NCBI GenBank assembly: GCA_031841125.1
Contig: CM063110.1
Coordinates: 17,727,626 to 17,791,625 of the forward strand
Direction: 5' to 3'
DNA: 64,000 bases
DNA from: Acanthococcus lagerstroemiae
Taxonomy: Eukaryota > Arthropoda > Insecta > Hemiptera > Eriococcidae
Part shown: in pieces, positions 33,116 to 43,439 of the stretch
Layout of the letters: every line of letters begins with the position of its first letter
Numbering within the stretch: the first letter of the stretch is position 1
Translations under genes and position numbers: made by a program
Notes under the pieces: generated by a model
Seen by the model: only the letters and a program-made list of their open reading frames with translations
What the model was told of the DNA's origin: nothing
Databases searched by the model: none

Positions 33116-33292
33116 CAGGCGCGGATCCAGACTTCAATTTTGGGAGGGGAATGGATTCTAGAGGGTAATTTTTTTCTGTGATTTTTTTTTGATGAAGGAA
33201 GTGCATAATGCTGCATCACAAAAATGGTGTATTATTATTATTATTATTTTTCAAGTTGGGGGGATTCCTCCTCCCCCTTGTATCTGCGCCTG
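33116..33292. mobile_element. hAT MITE with CAGGCGCGGATCC ends
   Basis: Left CAGGCGCGGATCCAGA, right CTTGTATCTGCGCCTG, inverted. The flanks AACTGCGC and AACTGCGT form an 8-bp target duplication with one mismatch. 177 bp, with a (TTA)n run inside (about 33230-33247). No coding capacity. It is inserted in sequence carrying GGGAAAAGTCAGGAAA words. Confidence 0.85.
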
Positions 33293-33419
33293 AACTGCGT
33301 ACAGTGCTGTCTGGAAAACTGAAAAAATTATTTTTTTTAAAGTACCTACCCTGATCCTTAATTCTTGAGAACTATATACAGACGAAACTCGTTGAAGACG
33401 ACTTCAGCATGGGTGGTTG

Positions 33420-33590
33420 ACCCCCCTCCCTCTTGACCGGTCTAATTGAAATTTATTCGTAAAATTTTCCTAGGAAACTTGGAAAAAATTTGCTTGCTTT
33501 GCTCGCAAGTAGATGTTTCTTTTCATTTTTGAGGGTCAACACCATGAAATCCACCCCATTGAAGAATTCTGGTACCAGATTCAAACCTCA
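33420..33590 (+). repeat. Dispersed repeat, GAAATCCACCCCAT block, copy 2
   Basis: Plus-strand partner of 29460-29640. Strongest identity is over GGGTCAACACCATGAAATCC and GAAGAATTCTGGTACC. Confidence 0.65.
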
Positions 33591-34918
33591 GCCATCAATT
33601 TAAAGTGTCCCTGTGTTTGATGATAAACTGGAAGAATGTTGAGGTACTCATCCAAAGGAACAAAAAACCGGCTGTACACGTATGACATGGTCTTAGAATT
33701 GAAGAGGATACGTGGCTTTGAAGTTGGAAATAGGAAAACTAAAGCTTCCGTCGGAATTCGTTGACAAATTCTTGGTATGAAAATTTTCTGAGAGTAACCA
33801 TGGATAGTACTGCAAAAACTCTACCAAAACTTGTTGTTTATACTCAATATCGCAGGGGCTTCACGAGTTTGGAAAATTTGAACGAAAATTTTAGTTGCCT
33901 TAATTTAGATTAACCATTTAAAACTGAAGTAAGGGAGCGAATGTAGGCAACACTGTTCATTTTCATTGTATTGCTCGCTGTTGCTCTCGGAAAGTGCTGT
34001 AAAGGAATATTGTAATCAACAAATTCGATGTGCAAATTGTTCAATTTTGAAATGAAATGTCATCGAGCAAAATGTCTTCATTAGATTTTTTAAGATGGTA
34101 CTTCGAAAATAGAGAAAAATATGTGGTCATTGTGTTGCCTATCTTCAGTTTTGACGGAACTATCGAATTCTAAATTTGTGATCTAAATTTCCGTGTGAAT
34201 TTTATGACTCATATTTTGAAACTCATATAGTCGCTTCAGTCTTGAGGATAGGCAATATATAGTTCTGTACGTTTTTGCTCCATTTTCGCTGTTCAATTCT
34301 TTGTTACCTTTTGAACTGTTTTCCAGCATGAAAATGGTGCTATCTGATTCTCGGGGGAAATTTACGTTTTCTCCATTTTCAGATGCTCGTAGCCACGTTT
34401 ATCTCCAGACTATGATACATTATGTACACAGAGAATTTGTTGTACTTCTCGACGAGTACTCTAACATCCTTTTAGCTTGTCTTTTGAAACTAGGTTTTCC
34501 TGTGTAGCAGTCGCTTACGCGGTGGATAGACGAGCTCGTAGACAGGTAAACTGGTCATCATCGAACCCGTCAATGAGCAGCAAGTAGACAGGAAACTAGA
34601 CCTGCAACCCGAGAAGAAGGCTTAAAATTGTTGAGCTCAAGCTCGACTCCTTGCACAGCCACAAAAAATGTAGAAATTCGCTGAAAAAATAGCTTCGTGA
34701 TCCCGGGTTTGAGGCAATTTTGACTGGACCTCGCAATGACAAATTTTCAAGTTCTCTGTTTTCTTAAGCAAGATTGTTTTCAAACACGTCGTTGGAAAAC
34801 GTTGATGAAGCAGGACCCATCATGTCAGTCTGCTACAAACCTACCAGGCTACCAGATCAAGTGGTATATCTGCCCTATGCCCTTCTGGACAGTTCGCCCT
34901 GAGCACCTGAGCTAAACC
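33591..34918. other. No gene recognised
   Basis: AT-rich with one 68-codon frame (34301-34507) of unknown nature. No repeats noticed. Confidence 0.4.
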
Positions 34919-34919
34919 C

Positions 34920-35127
34920 GTCTGGTTGGCCGAGTGGATAGCGCGCTGGTCTCAGAATCCGGAGGTCCCGAGTTCGAGTCCACGTAGTAACTCACTACAT
35001 TTCGATCTAGGCCGGTTTTTCGGACAAGTAGTGAAGAGGGCTAAGACAGCCCTAACTGCCTCCCCGACGTCCCAGAGGTAATGCTCAAAAGGGCGGATCC
35101 CAGGGCTCGGGTTGAGAGCAAAATCAG
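34920..35127 (+). mobile_element. tRNA-derived SINE, copy 1
   Basis: A tRNA-like head carries an A-box (TGGCCGAGTGGATAGCGCG), an anticodon-type loop CTCAGAA, and a B-box (GAGTTCGAGTCC). A ~140-bp body shared with 61056-61236 follows: CAACTCACTACATTTCGA-type start, AGGGCTAAGACAGCCCTAAC, CTCAAAAGGGCGGATCC and GGGTTGAGAGCAAAAT. The tRNA head is closest to Leu-type by loop. It lacks a long variable arm and mature-tRNA ends, so it is a SINE rather than a tRNA gene. Confidence 0.85.
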
Positions 35128-36240
35128 AAAAGAGAAACCCCAAATAATATGATGACGAAAATAGGAACAATTAAAAGACTTCAGAAAACAGACTTCTCGT
35201 CACGTGTCGGTCAGTCGTTTTCCAAAGGCCTCTCCTCCCTCGCCCAAAAAAAAGTAATTTTACACTGTTATTCTATTACTCGATTGTAATTTGTCGCGTA
35301 TAAATCGTGCGCGATCTTTCATGGAATGACGATATAAAATCATAATGGGCTGCAGGCCTCAGTTTAACGATATATCGTTGGAATCGTAAAATTACGTGCC
35401 ATTTTTCTTCATTACTCTGAGGAGATAATAATCAGCAGAGCATCCATATGGGGACTTGCACAATATTTGTACACGAACGCGGTTCTCGATGTTCGGTGGT
35501 AAATCGGGAGGCCCGAGCACGAGTTATATTCGACTTGATCGTCGATTACATCGTTATTATATGGCGAGTTTTCTATCAAATTTTCACTTAACTCGCTTTA
35601 ATCACCGGCGTATTATCGCGTATCAGATGTACCGTTGCCGATTTTGAGCTGCGAGGGGACAGATTAATTAGTGGATTCTGCACCTGGAACTGGTTTCGCT
35701 CGTGAGCTTCGAACCTTGGCCAGTTTCGATGGGAGCGAAGAAAACAGAGACCGAAGACATTTGGCGCCTCTTGTCCGAGCGTGTTCGAGATGGAGCAGAT
35801 AAGTTTAAAAGCTCGTTTTCACTTTCTTCTTGTCGATTTTGTGAGGCACCGCCGGGAAGCAGACTTGACGAGGACAGCTGGGGACTTCGGCCCCGGGGAC
35901 TCGGTCTCTCGAAAGAGTCCAAGCAGAGTTGTTCCACATTAGGAGAAATCTGTTTTCAAGAATCCAAATCCGTTACAAAATGATTCAGAATATGTGCACT
36001 AGGATAGTACGAGGGCCCACTTGGTCGCTTACAGTTTTTAATGCATAAATAGCAGTATTTTAATGATTTAGGTCAAAATTGCCGATTTTTTTCACTTCGG
36101 CAGTTTATGACAAAGAGAAGCTTCCTATTTCTTCCCTGGTTGGTCACAGGTCGCTATGACCATTGTTTCCCGCGTAAATTGAATTTTAGGCGAGAAAGGA
36201 AAAGGACTCTCTTGGTCGCTTCCTACGTAAATATGTTATT
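35128..36240. other. No supported gene
   Basis: 35668-35983 is open on both strands (93 and 89 codons) with GC-rich, Ser/Arg-rich translations and no domain. Nothing else seen. Confidence 0.4.
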
Positions 36241-36605
36241 GAGGCATGGAACACAAGTCGTGACAATCATGAAAGCCATAAATTGAAGTCGGTGGTCATG
36301 AAAGTAATCAAAAATGATTTCAGCTGTGTAAATATTTACTTTGCTTTTCCCCAAAGATCATAAATTCTGTCGAAATTCTTCTGGAAAAAATATAAAAAAA
36401 TAAAAAGTAAGCAGCAGCTGAGTTATCCTAACTGTTGATTATTTATCCTCAAAAAATGATTTGTGGTAAGTGATGACGTGTAATTGATATAGTAAGTACG
36501 GTGGTGACATGAGCCGGCCTGCTGTGTGTGTGATTTTGAAAAAAGTTACGGAAATGTCATGAAAAAGTTATGAATTTCACAAATTTGTATTTGGTAGACT
36601 CCCTG
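36241..36605. mobile_element. CAGGGAGTCTACC-end element, right part
   Basis: Right end TTTGGTAGACTCCCTG, the same as at 52182-52197. TAAATTGAAGTCGGTGGTCA inside matches 15490. The left terminus is not preserved. Confidence 0.6.
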
Positions 36606-36879
36606 ATTATGAATATCAACAATGATGTATTCAGTACCCTAAGCACATGAAATAAATAGCTTGAAGAGTTGGAAACGGGTACGAATAATTTGATTATCCT
36701 CAAACTCCCTAGTTTACCAACTTTTAGTACATAATTTTTCAACATTTCTTCTATAGAAACTTTAAATGCTGTTTCCCAAAAGTTCTCGTTAGTTCTACTT
36801 AAAATCCCTACAGTTTAGCCAATTGGGCCAAAGACCTGAGCAGGTTTCGTTCAACTGGAAATTTCATCTAGTATACAGC

Positions 36880-37060
36880 TGAGATGCCCAAACTATTTAA
36901 CTTACAAGTATAAATATTTATTTAAATATATCAAATAGGTATTTAAATATTATTAGATTGTACCTGTATTTATTTACTATTTAAATAGATTTTCAGTGAC
37001 AAATATTTTTGAAAACTGTAGCCTATCTAAATAGGTTTCTCAAATAGTTTTTTCTCCCGC
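36880..37060. repeat. AT-rich segment with ATTTAAATA words
   Basis: Repeated TATTTAAATA / CTATTTAAATAG / CTAAATAGGT palindromic words at irregular spacing. Confidence 0.5.
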
Positions 37061-37254
37061 CATCATCATCATTATTAAACATTAACAGCATAATACTCAT
37101 CTATAGGATAAAATGCAGTATGAAACCTCAGTTTTGTAGATCATTAAGTTTACATGATTCCCTCTTAAAGAGGGGGAAAAAACTATTTGAAAGCCTATTT
37201 AATAGGTCTGGAAAACGAAGTCTATTTGGTTTGCTGGTTTATCCGTTTGAAATA

Positions 37255-37545
37255 CGTTTACAGGGTTACCACTTTTTGGAAAACCCGAAAAACCTGGAAA
37301 AATCATGGAATTAGTCTTGACAGAGTCTTGACGTATTCTGACCTGTCTTGACGGTTTGAAATGTATGGCACTCTAAACAGAGTTTCGAATGGTATCAGCG
37401 TAGCCTTGAAGGCGGCTTTAAAGAATCTTCATGACTGTTAGCTGGGTCGTCACGAGTCTTAATAGAGACCTGACGAACTACTACAGTTTTAACGATTCTT
37501 AACGGATATTTCAGTTGGTCTAACCAGTTGATGCGTCCCCACCAG
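37255..37545 (-). repeat. AGGGTTACCAC element edge and ~11-bp repeat array
   Basis: CAGGGTTACCACTTTTTGG and CCTGGAAAAATCATGGAA (37260-37312) match the edge of the 1555 element. From 37315 on, AGTCTTGACAG, AGTCTTGACGT, TGTCTTGACGG succeed each other, the complement of the RTTMARACTC pattern, later mixed with the other orientation. Confidence 0.55.
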
Positions 37546-38153
37546 TCCTGTAGCGTGAGTTTTATCAGGGGAGGGGGGGGGGACTTGAGCCATTGATTCA
37601 AGATAACAATGTCATCCTCTAAATTATATTTACCAGGAAAGCGTGAATAAAATGAAGTACAGAAGTTTCATACTTCGATTTTTGCTCTTGAATTTGGAAA
37701 ATACTTATCTTTCATGGGGCAAATCGTCACCTGATTGGGGCAATGGCCCCATTAGCTCTCCCGATGCTATGAGCTGGGTCTCAATAGAGTCTTCGCAGTT
37801 CTAAAGGAAAATATTTAAGTTATCTAAAATGGTCTGCATGAGGTGTGTGTGGGGCCTCCCCCGTCTCAGTCAGCTAGAGTTGGCAAATTGGCTATTTTAA
37901 ACGCTCATTCAGTAAATTCACGTGTTTTCATAGTCCTCCCCCCCCCCTCCATTAGTTGGTTGACAGTTTAGTTTTGATTTTCGCCCCCCCCCTCCCCGAA
38001 TAAATTTGCTTCACTATGTCATTTGACGGTCCTAATTGATTCCTAATGAGTCGTAGCGTAGTTTCAACGTTTTTTTGAGATTACTAACGTGTCTGTTATT
38101 GGGTGAACGTGTTTTATCATAAAGTCCTCTCCCCTCCCCCCCGGTCCAATTAC
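37546..38153. other. G/C-tract-rich stretch
   Basis: G and C runs at 37568, 37938, 37986 and 38132 in AT-rich sequence, with scattered ~11-bp repeat words (GAGTCTTCGCAG, CTAATGAGTCG). No gene. Confidence 0.45.
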
Positions 38154-38351
38154 AATCTTATTACAGTCATTATAATTTCGACAAACTTGTTCGAAATACT
38201 GTGTATCTTTTTGCTGTATTTGCTAATGATTGTTTTTTTTCTTTTGTTACAGGTGAGTGATTTTTCTGATTCTTGAATGGTGCAGAACTAAAACCGTGAG
38301 TGAATGTTTTAATTTTATGACTCCTTGTACTCAGTAATGTGTACAAAACTG
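38154..38351 (+). repeat. Dispersed repeat with acceptor/donor junction, copy 2
   Basis: Partner of 684-889. Shared AAACTTGTTCGAAATACT, GCTAATGATTGTTTTTTTTC, TTTTGTTACAGGTGAGTGAT and TACTCAGTAATGTGTACAAAA. Divergence is concentrated outside the splice-like block. Confidence 0.7.
38220..38258 (+). promoter_or_regulatory. Branch site, polypyrimidine tract and AG|GTGAGT junction
   Basis: GCTAAT, a T-rich tract, TTACAG ending at 38252, then GTGAGT. Same order and spacing as at 755-796 despite substitutions around it. Confidence 0.45.
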
Positions 38352-39379
38352 TGCAGAATTTTGTGGCCTCCCTCCTAATGAGGGTACCGAAATTTTTCAG
38401 CCTAAAACCTTCCCAGATTTCATACGAACACATCCAGAAAGTACAAACCCCCTAGCTCTTACGGTTCACCCGCCTACCTCAAACAAATTCTGCAGACAAA
38501 CACTTCATATAGGGTCCCTTGGGGGCGAAACGTTAACACCAAGTAGTTTTTTGTTAAATATTTTGCTTCTAAGTATGATTTCTTGTTCAAAAGTACATTC
38601 TGTTGGCTACCGCTTAAGTATGAAAATAAGCTCACTACTACAGTATTTATTCATCAATATATCTGTTCATTAATTATACCCCGCCAAATGGGGCTGATAG
38701 TGAAACCTTTGAGGCAAAGAATGGAAGTGTATTTCTTCTGAAACAAAATTTATGAACTAAAAGGAAATAAGTTGGTCAGAATACAACAAAAACTTGTTAT
38801 TTATATAATATCATTGGCATGAATATTCTAAAAAGTCAGTTTTATAAAAATATTGAGTAAATATTTACTATGGAAGTTTAGTGCGTTCTGTATTGAACCC
38901 CCGGTGAGGTGCGAAGCGCCGAGTTCCCCCACCTTCCACTTCCTTTTTATATCCCCATGATAGTCGTGAGAAAATGTCCTGAAAAGTCATAATATCTTGT
39001 TTCCGAAATCCAGTAGACACTAGACGCCTTGTTGTAACTCATTTTGTCAGCAAATGTCGCTTGGTTTTGTCTCGTTTACCAGCGTCCACGTACGTGATAG
39101 CGTAGCGTGCAGGCGGTTTCACAGCAGAATTACCAACTATAAAATCGCGTGCAAAATATTCTCTCAAATCAATCAGAATAATACGTCCACTTTTACCCCA
39201 ACAGTGGTTCCTTTTTTGCCTCTGGGTAGTTCTGAAAATTCCTCATTTATTGACTGGTTAAGACTTACCAGTTTTTGAGAGCACTCAAAGAAAGCTCATT
39301 CTTTTTGTTACTCTAAAATGTGAAAGCAGTCGAGAAATAATGGTTGCATCGTCAGCGATCCACTTTTTTTTCCAATTAT
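38352..39379. other. No gene recognised
   Basis: AT-rich. Unrecognised frames of 87 (-, 38170-38433) and 74 codons (+, 39054-39278). GAAACGTTAACACC near 38527 is unremarkable. Confidence 0.4.
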
Positions 39380-39843
39380 AGTGATTGAGATATCAAGCAA
39401 TTTCGGATATCGATATTATCAATATCAAAGTCCCCAGATATCGATATTATCAATATCAATATCAAACCAAAAATTGAGGAAATTTTTACATAAATAAAAT
39501 CATGTAAAAAATTTTGTTTACTGATGTTGACGGTTGACAGAGCTCCTATAGTCATGTCTATCTGAAAATTTCACACGTACCTTAATGAACTTAATATTAA
39601 ACATTGTTCCTGAACACAAGTTTAATGCATGTGAGATACGAAACAATATAATCGTTCTTATCGTTGTCTGTTGAAATTTTTATTGGGCCAATGAGAGAGT
39701 TGCTGCTTCATATGTATTGCTGATAGGTTCCGGCTGCGTAATTATGATATTGTTGATATTGATATTGAAATTTAATATCGATATATCAACCTCCACGCAG
39801 ATATCGATATTATCAATATCATTTGATATTTTCTCAGTCACTC
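39380..39843. mobile_element. Element rich in GATATCGATATTATCAATATC
   Basis: Left AGTGATTGAGATATCAA and right GATATTTTCTCAGTCACT are inverted. GATATCGATATTATCAATAT occurs three times, twice near the left end and once near the right, with a complementary GATATTGATATTGAAAT run. No coding capacity. Confidence 0.65.
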
Positions 39844-39904
39844 TTTCGAATTGCAAGACCATTATTTTTTTTCCTAGAAAAAGGGAAGTTGTGCGCTAAT
39901 TTTC

Positions 39905-40393
39905 CCCCCTTTAATTCTAAATGAGAATAGGTCAGATTATTTCTCATCATAGAGGAAGGATTTCCCTACACATTGTCGTTGAAAATTCCTTTTGAAACTC
40001 TTTCTAAAGGAAGCTGGACTATGTTCACTTATTACCCCAAGAATTGGGTGTTCTCGTTTTGCCCCCGAAGGATCCTATATTAGAGATTTAAATAGGTTCA
40101 ATACACCTATTTGGACATCTTTGGCATACAGATCTGGTCTGATCTTAGTACCATCCATGCGGGCCCTTATCCTTTCCATGTACATGTATGAAAATCCGAA
40201 TCTAGTATCACAATGATTTTGAGTGTGAGAATCCGAATGAAGAATAGATGATCCTAAAATTCAAGAAAGTGGATTCCGGAATCCGCATTCGAAAAGTCGA
40301 TTTCTTATTGAAAAGAAACAAAATTATTATAGGATCCAAGAAGAATCCGAATCTAGGGATTTAGGTCTGCCTGGAGAAGAGAATTCTGAATCA
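39905..40393. repeat. Left part of nested complex with GAATCCGAATCTAG words
   Basis: TAATTCTAAATGAGAATAG (39912-39930) and AGATTTAAATAGGTTCAATA (from 40084) have inverted matches at 42235-42253 and 42259-42293. The inverted segments are permuted in order relative to each other. Between them are GAATCCGAATCTAG-type repeats. Confidence 0.6.
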
Positions 40394-40576
40394 GGGTATC
40401 TACCAGTTATACATAAGTCATACAGTAGCCTCTAATTACTTACAAATTTGGTAATTCTTCCTGAACAGTCACGATGTTTCTTATCAAAATAAGGCCAAAT
40501 TGAAATTTGATCGAAAAATTGTGTTCTTCTTAACACTCTTTGCAATAATTCGTCCGTTGTTATTTAATTTTATATT
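40394..40576 (+). mobile_element. CAGGGTATCTACC element, interrupted
   Basis: Starts CAGGGTATCTACCAG. CTTTGCAATAATTCGTCCGTT (40535-40556) matches 51991-52012. The continuation of that repeat, GTTTTTGTTTGCAAT.A.CATG, appears only at 42197-42217, after the foldback and LINE insertions. Confidence 0.6.
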
Positions 40577-40920
40577 TAGGGTGTGCCAATTCACAATTTC
40601 TTCCTCCTGTAGTCCAGAGCGCTTTCGGCTGTTGTGCTATCATCAGTGGAATACCCTCTGATGATGGCGTAACAGCAGAAGCGCAAATAGGGCTCAGAAC
40701 TTGAGGGCTTAAGCCCCCTTATTATGAAGCAGTATCAACCCCACATCATTTTCCTTGGTAATTTTTCAATGTTGGGGGGCTGTTTAGAAGTTTGGGGGCT
40801 AAGACCTCTCCCCTTTTTTGCATTTATGCGTAGCAGCCAAAGCGTTCCGGACTACAGAAGGAAGAAATTGTGAATTGAAATATAGAATTTACCAAGGTCA
40901 CTCACACTCCAACATGGACT
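40577..40920. mobile_element. Foldback element, TAGGGTRTRC family, copy 2
   Basis: TAGGGTGTGCCAATTCACAA, TTTCTTCCTCCTGTAGTCC, CAGAGCGCTTTCGGC at left; GGACTACAGAAGGAAGAAAT, TGTGAATTG at right; tail TTTACCAAGGTCACTCACAC as in copy 1. The middle holds extra sequence between the arms. Confidence 0.75.
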
Positions 40921-42205
40921 TTTTTTTTAATTAAAAAGTATTTATTACAACATTGGGGGATTATTACAAAACATTACGAGACGATACCACACTTTCCCTG
41001 GTGGTTTTCAGTGGGTATCGTCTCGGAGTCTATATGATGTATAAATTTACATGATTATAAAGGTGCACTACTTTAATTGTTCTTACTACATGCTTAGCCT
41101 ATTGAGATTAATTCTACGGTGTACATACTTACATGAATAATCAATCAATCGGTTTTTCGACAAGCTTGTATTTTTTGATTTTTTTGACTTTGAATTTGGT
41201 GGAGATAATCTACAAAATTGTAAAACTCGTCTCTGGACATATCAGTTATGTTTGTGAGAGAAGCATTATTCTTTATTTTATATTTGCGTCGCAGGTTTTC
41301 CCTCTGCGGGCAGTTACGGATCGTGTGTATTACAGTCTCGCTCTCTTCCTTACACTCATCGCATAAAGCGCTATCTATGATTTTAAACCTAGCTAGGTAA
41401 TTATTGAAGTTGCCATGTCCGCTTAAGAATTGTGTTACAGTGTAATCGGTGTAGAAATGTTTCATTTTTAGTATTTTTTCAATATTGGGGAAGAGTAGAT
41501 ACGTGACTCTGCCTGTCTCCGCATTTTTAAGCTGTTCCTGCCATTCGTCTATTGTTTTGAGTCTAGCCTGAAAGATTTTCTTTTTAACCTCATCGGAGCA
41601 GCCGTTCCAATCCTTGAGCTTTTTGAATTCTTTTATAGCTTTACGTTCTTTGATTTTGAGATCAATTGGAGGGATTCCAGCAATGCACCAGGTCGATATG
41701 TACGAAACTGTTCTATATGCAGATATTACCCCTAGGAGGATTTTACGTTGAGTCATCAGGAGTTTTTTAGTTTGCAATTTAGTGAGGTTTCTTGTATAGG
41801 CCAATGAACAATAGTCTACATAAGACTCAAAGGTAGCTTTATACAAGATTAGTCTGTTTTTAAAGTTGTATCCATACGTGTTTCCGTAAAGAGCTCTGAA
41901 ACAGTTATATCTTTGATAATTTTGTTGCAAATATATTCGACATGCTTGCTAAAGTTTAGATTCTCATCAATGATGATTCCGAGGTATTTCATATTTGTTT
42001 CGAATTTAATGTTGTTATCATTGACCGTTAGGTTTCTTTGTAGCTCTTGTTTATCAGTTTGCCTTACCGCTTTGGCTTTACGTTTATGAGTGATTATAAG
42101 CCCAGTAGTTTTAGCTTCATTGAATCTCAGACCTAATGATTGTACCTTTTCTTCCATCTTTTTTATGTATTCATTAATTTTTATGATTTCCTGTGTTTTT
42201 GTTTG
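40921..42205 (-). pseudogene. R1-like LINE, 5'-truncated, nearly intact 3' half
   Basis: Two overlapping reverse-strand frames. 42208-41849 carries the RT thumb (LGLRFNEAKTTGLIITHKRK, MKYLGIIIDENLNFSKHVEY). 41930-41145 carries the C-terminal domain: QRKILLGVISAYRTVS, IAGIPPIDLKIKERK, TQFLSGHGNFNNYLARFKII and a zinc knuckle CX2CX8HX4C (Cys190, Cys193, His202, Cys207). The pieces would join by one frame change near 41900. The palm with the YADD box and everything upstream is missing. The 3' end is an A/T-rich tail at 40921-40935. It is the best preserved LINE of the window. The C-terminal style is that of R1/I-group elements. Confidence 0.88.
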
Positions 42206-42445
42206 CAATCATCATGTTTTTGAATTTATTTTACCTATTCTCATTTAGAATTAGAGGAATGTCCAAATTGGTGTATTGAACCTATTTAAATCTCGAATGG
42301 GTGGAGAATTGGCTTTAAAAAAATGGCTTCTGCGGAAAAGTAGAATCTGGATATGAAAATTCAGAATATCTTGAAATGGTTTCTGTGGGAAACAGAATCC
42401 CAGAATTCAGATCGAACGAAACAAGAATCTAGAATCTGAATCAGT
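42197..42445. repeat. Right part of nested complex
   Basis: Continuation of the host repeat after the LINE 5' end, then the inverted matches to 39912 and 40084, then AGAATCTAGAATCTGAATC. The first bases (GTTTTTGTTTGCAAT) are shared by the LINE edge and the repeat, so the junction has microhomology. Confidence 0.6.
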
Positions 42446-42490
42446 GGCGGATCCAGGAAGCAACCTTGGAAGGGGCAGTGCTGAACGTCT
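42442..42490 (+). mobile_element. hAT-like terminus CAGTGGCGGATCC
   Basis: CAGTGGCGGATCCAGGAAGC, then GGGGCAGTGC. This end type is common in arthropod hAT MITEs. No right end located. Confidence 0.4.
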
Positions 42491-42769
42491 AAGAATTGAA
42501 TAAACTTCCGCCATCTTATCCGAAAATTTGGATCATTTTTATAGTATAATGTAGATAAGCGAGAAATACTTGGAGCTTTGGACGATTCGAGTCCCTGTTT
42601 TCTTAATTATGTGTAAAATGACGATACCTTCTTTAGTGTGCTGTCAGATTGGTATTAGATTCTCGACTGGACGGCAGTTTTTTCACCGTTCATTACCGTA
42701 CCATTCCATCTTTTCTTTCAATAATGGGCAAGCAGTCTTCAGGTTTCGCTGTCGTTTAAGTATTGTTCA

Positions 42770-43431
42770 GACTCACAGGATTATCCAAGATTCGCTAAAA
42801 CTATTTTCTTTCCACAACCCTGTGAAAAAATACTTCGGTGACAATGGAAAATTGGTGAATTTTCCAATCTGTAGTGTGGTCGGCATGTTCTCCTGTGTGG
42901 ATCGAATACTGGCGATGAAGTGACTCGCGATATACCTCACAAATTGGTCTGGTTGGTCCTTCGGGCCGCACGACCGCTTTGATGTTTTTGTCAATAGCCT
43001 GTGTACATACTGCTCAGCTGTACTAGATGAACTCATAGGTGATACTTGACTCCAGGCATGGTCGAAGACACCCGTATAACAGCATCAACGGTCCCAATAT
43101 TCACGACTTCTCTGTAGTTCTTACCAGTTGATGCATGTTGAACATGATCTACGAAATCAAAGTTGAACATTCCACACGTTGTACTCTTCATCTCTATACC
43201 AATTACCCAGTAAGAACATGAATAGTTTTCGAAACGTGTAACTGATGGTTGAGAAAAACTAATGCCGTGCGAATGACTTTCTGCAGCGAAGTCAACAGCG
43301 AATGCTTTTGTTAAGCTCTGACTTTTTCCTGGGTGAACACAAAGTATGATCAATTTGGTATTTATCATCCGTCTTTCCTTATCACATCCTGGTACTGACG
43401 GACACGGCTTGCAGTACACCAGCTCCACCAT
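42770..43431 (-). CDS. Unrecognised frames, possibly one broken coding segment
   Basis: Two reverse-strand frames abut: 132 codons (43431-43033; contains VDHVQHASTGKNYREVVNIG and VDAVIRVSSTMPGVKYHL) and 87 codons (43036-42773; contains STAEQYVHRLLTKTSKRSC and QFVRYIASHFIASI). The compositions are protein-like and the change of frame is at the junction, as after a small indel or an intron. I recognise no domain. It may be a decayed transposon ORF or host exon. Confidence is low. Confidence 0.22.
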
Positions 43432-43439
43432 CGGTTACC

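Noticed and set aside
34920..34990. Functional tRNA-Leu gene
   Set aside because: Continues into a body shared with the 61 kb copy, lacks a long variable arm, and the ends do not pair as a mature acceptor stem.
35668..35983. Frames of 89 and 93 codons on opposite strands
   Set aside because: Mutual shadows in a GC-rich patch, neither recognised.
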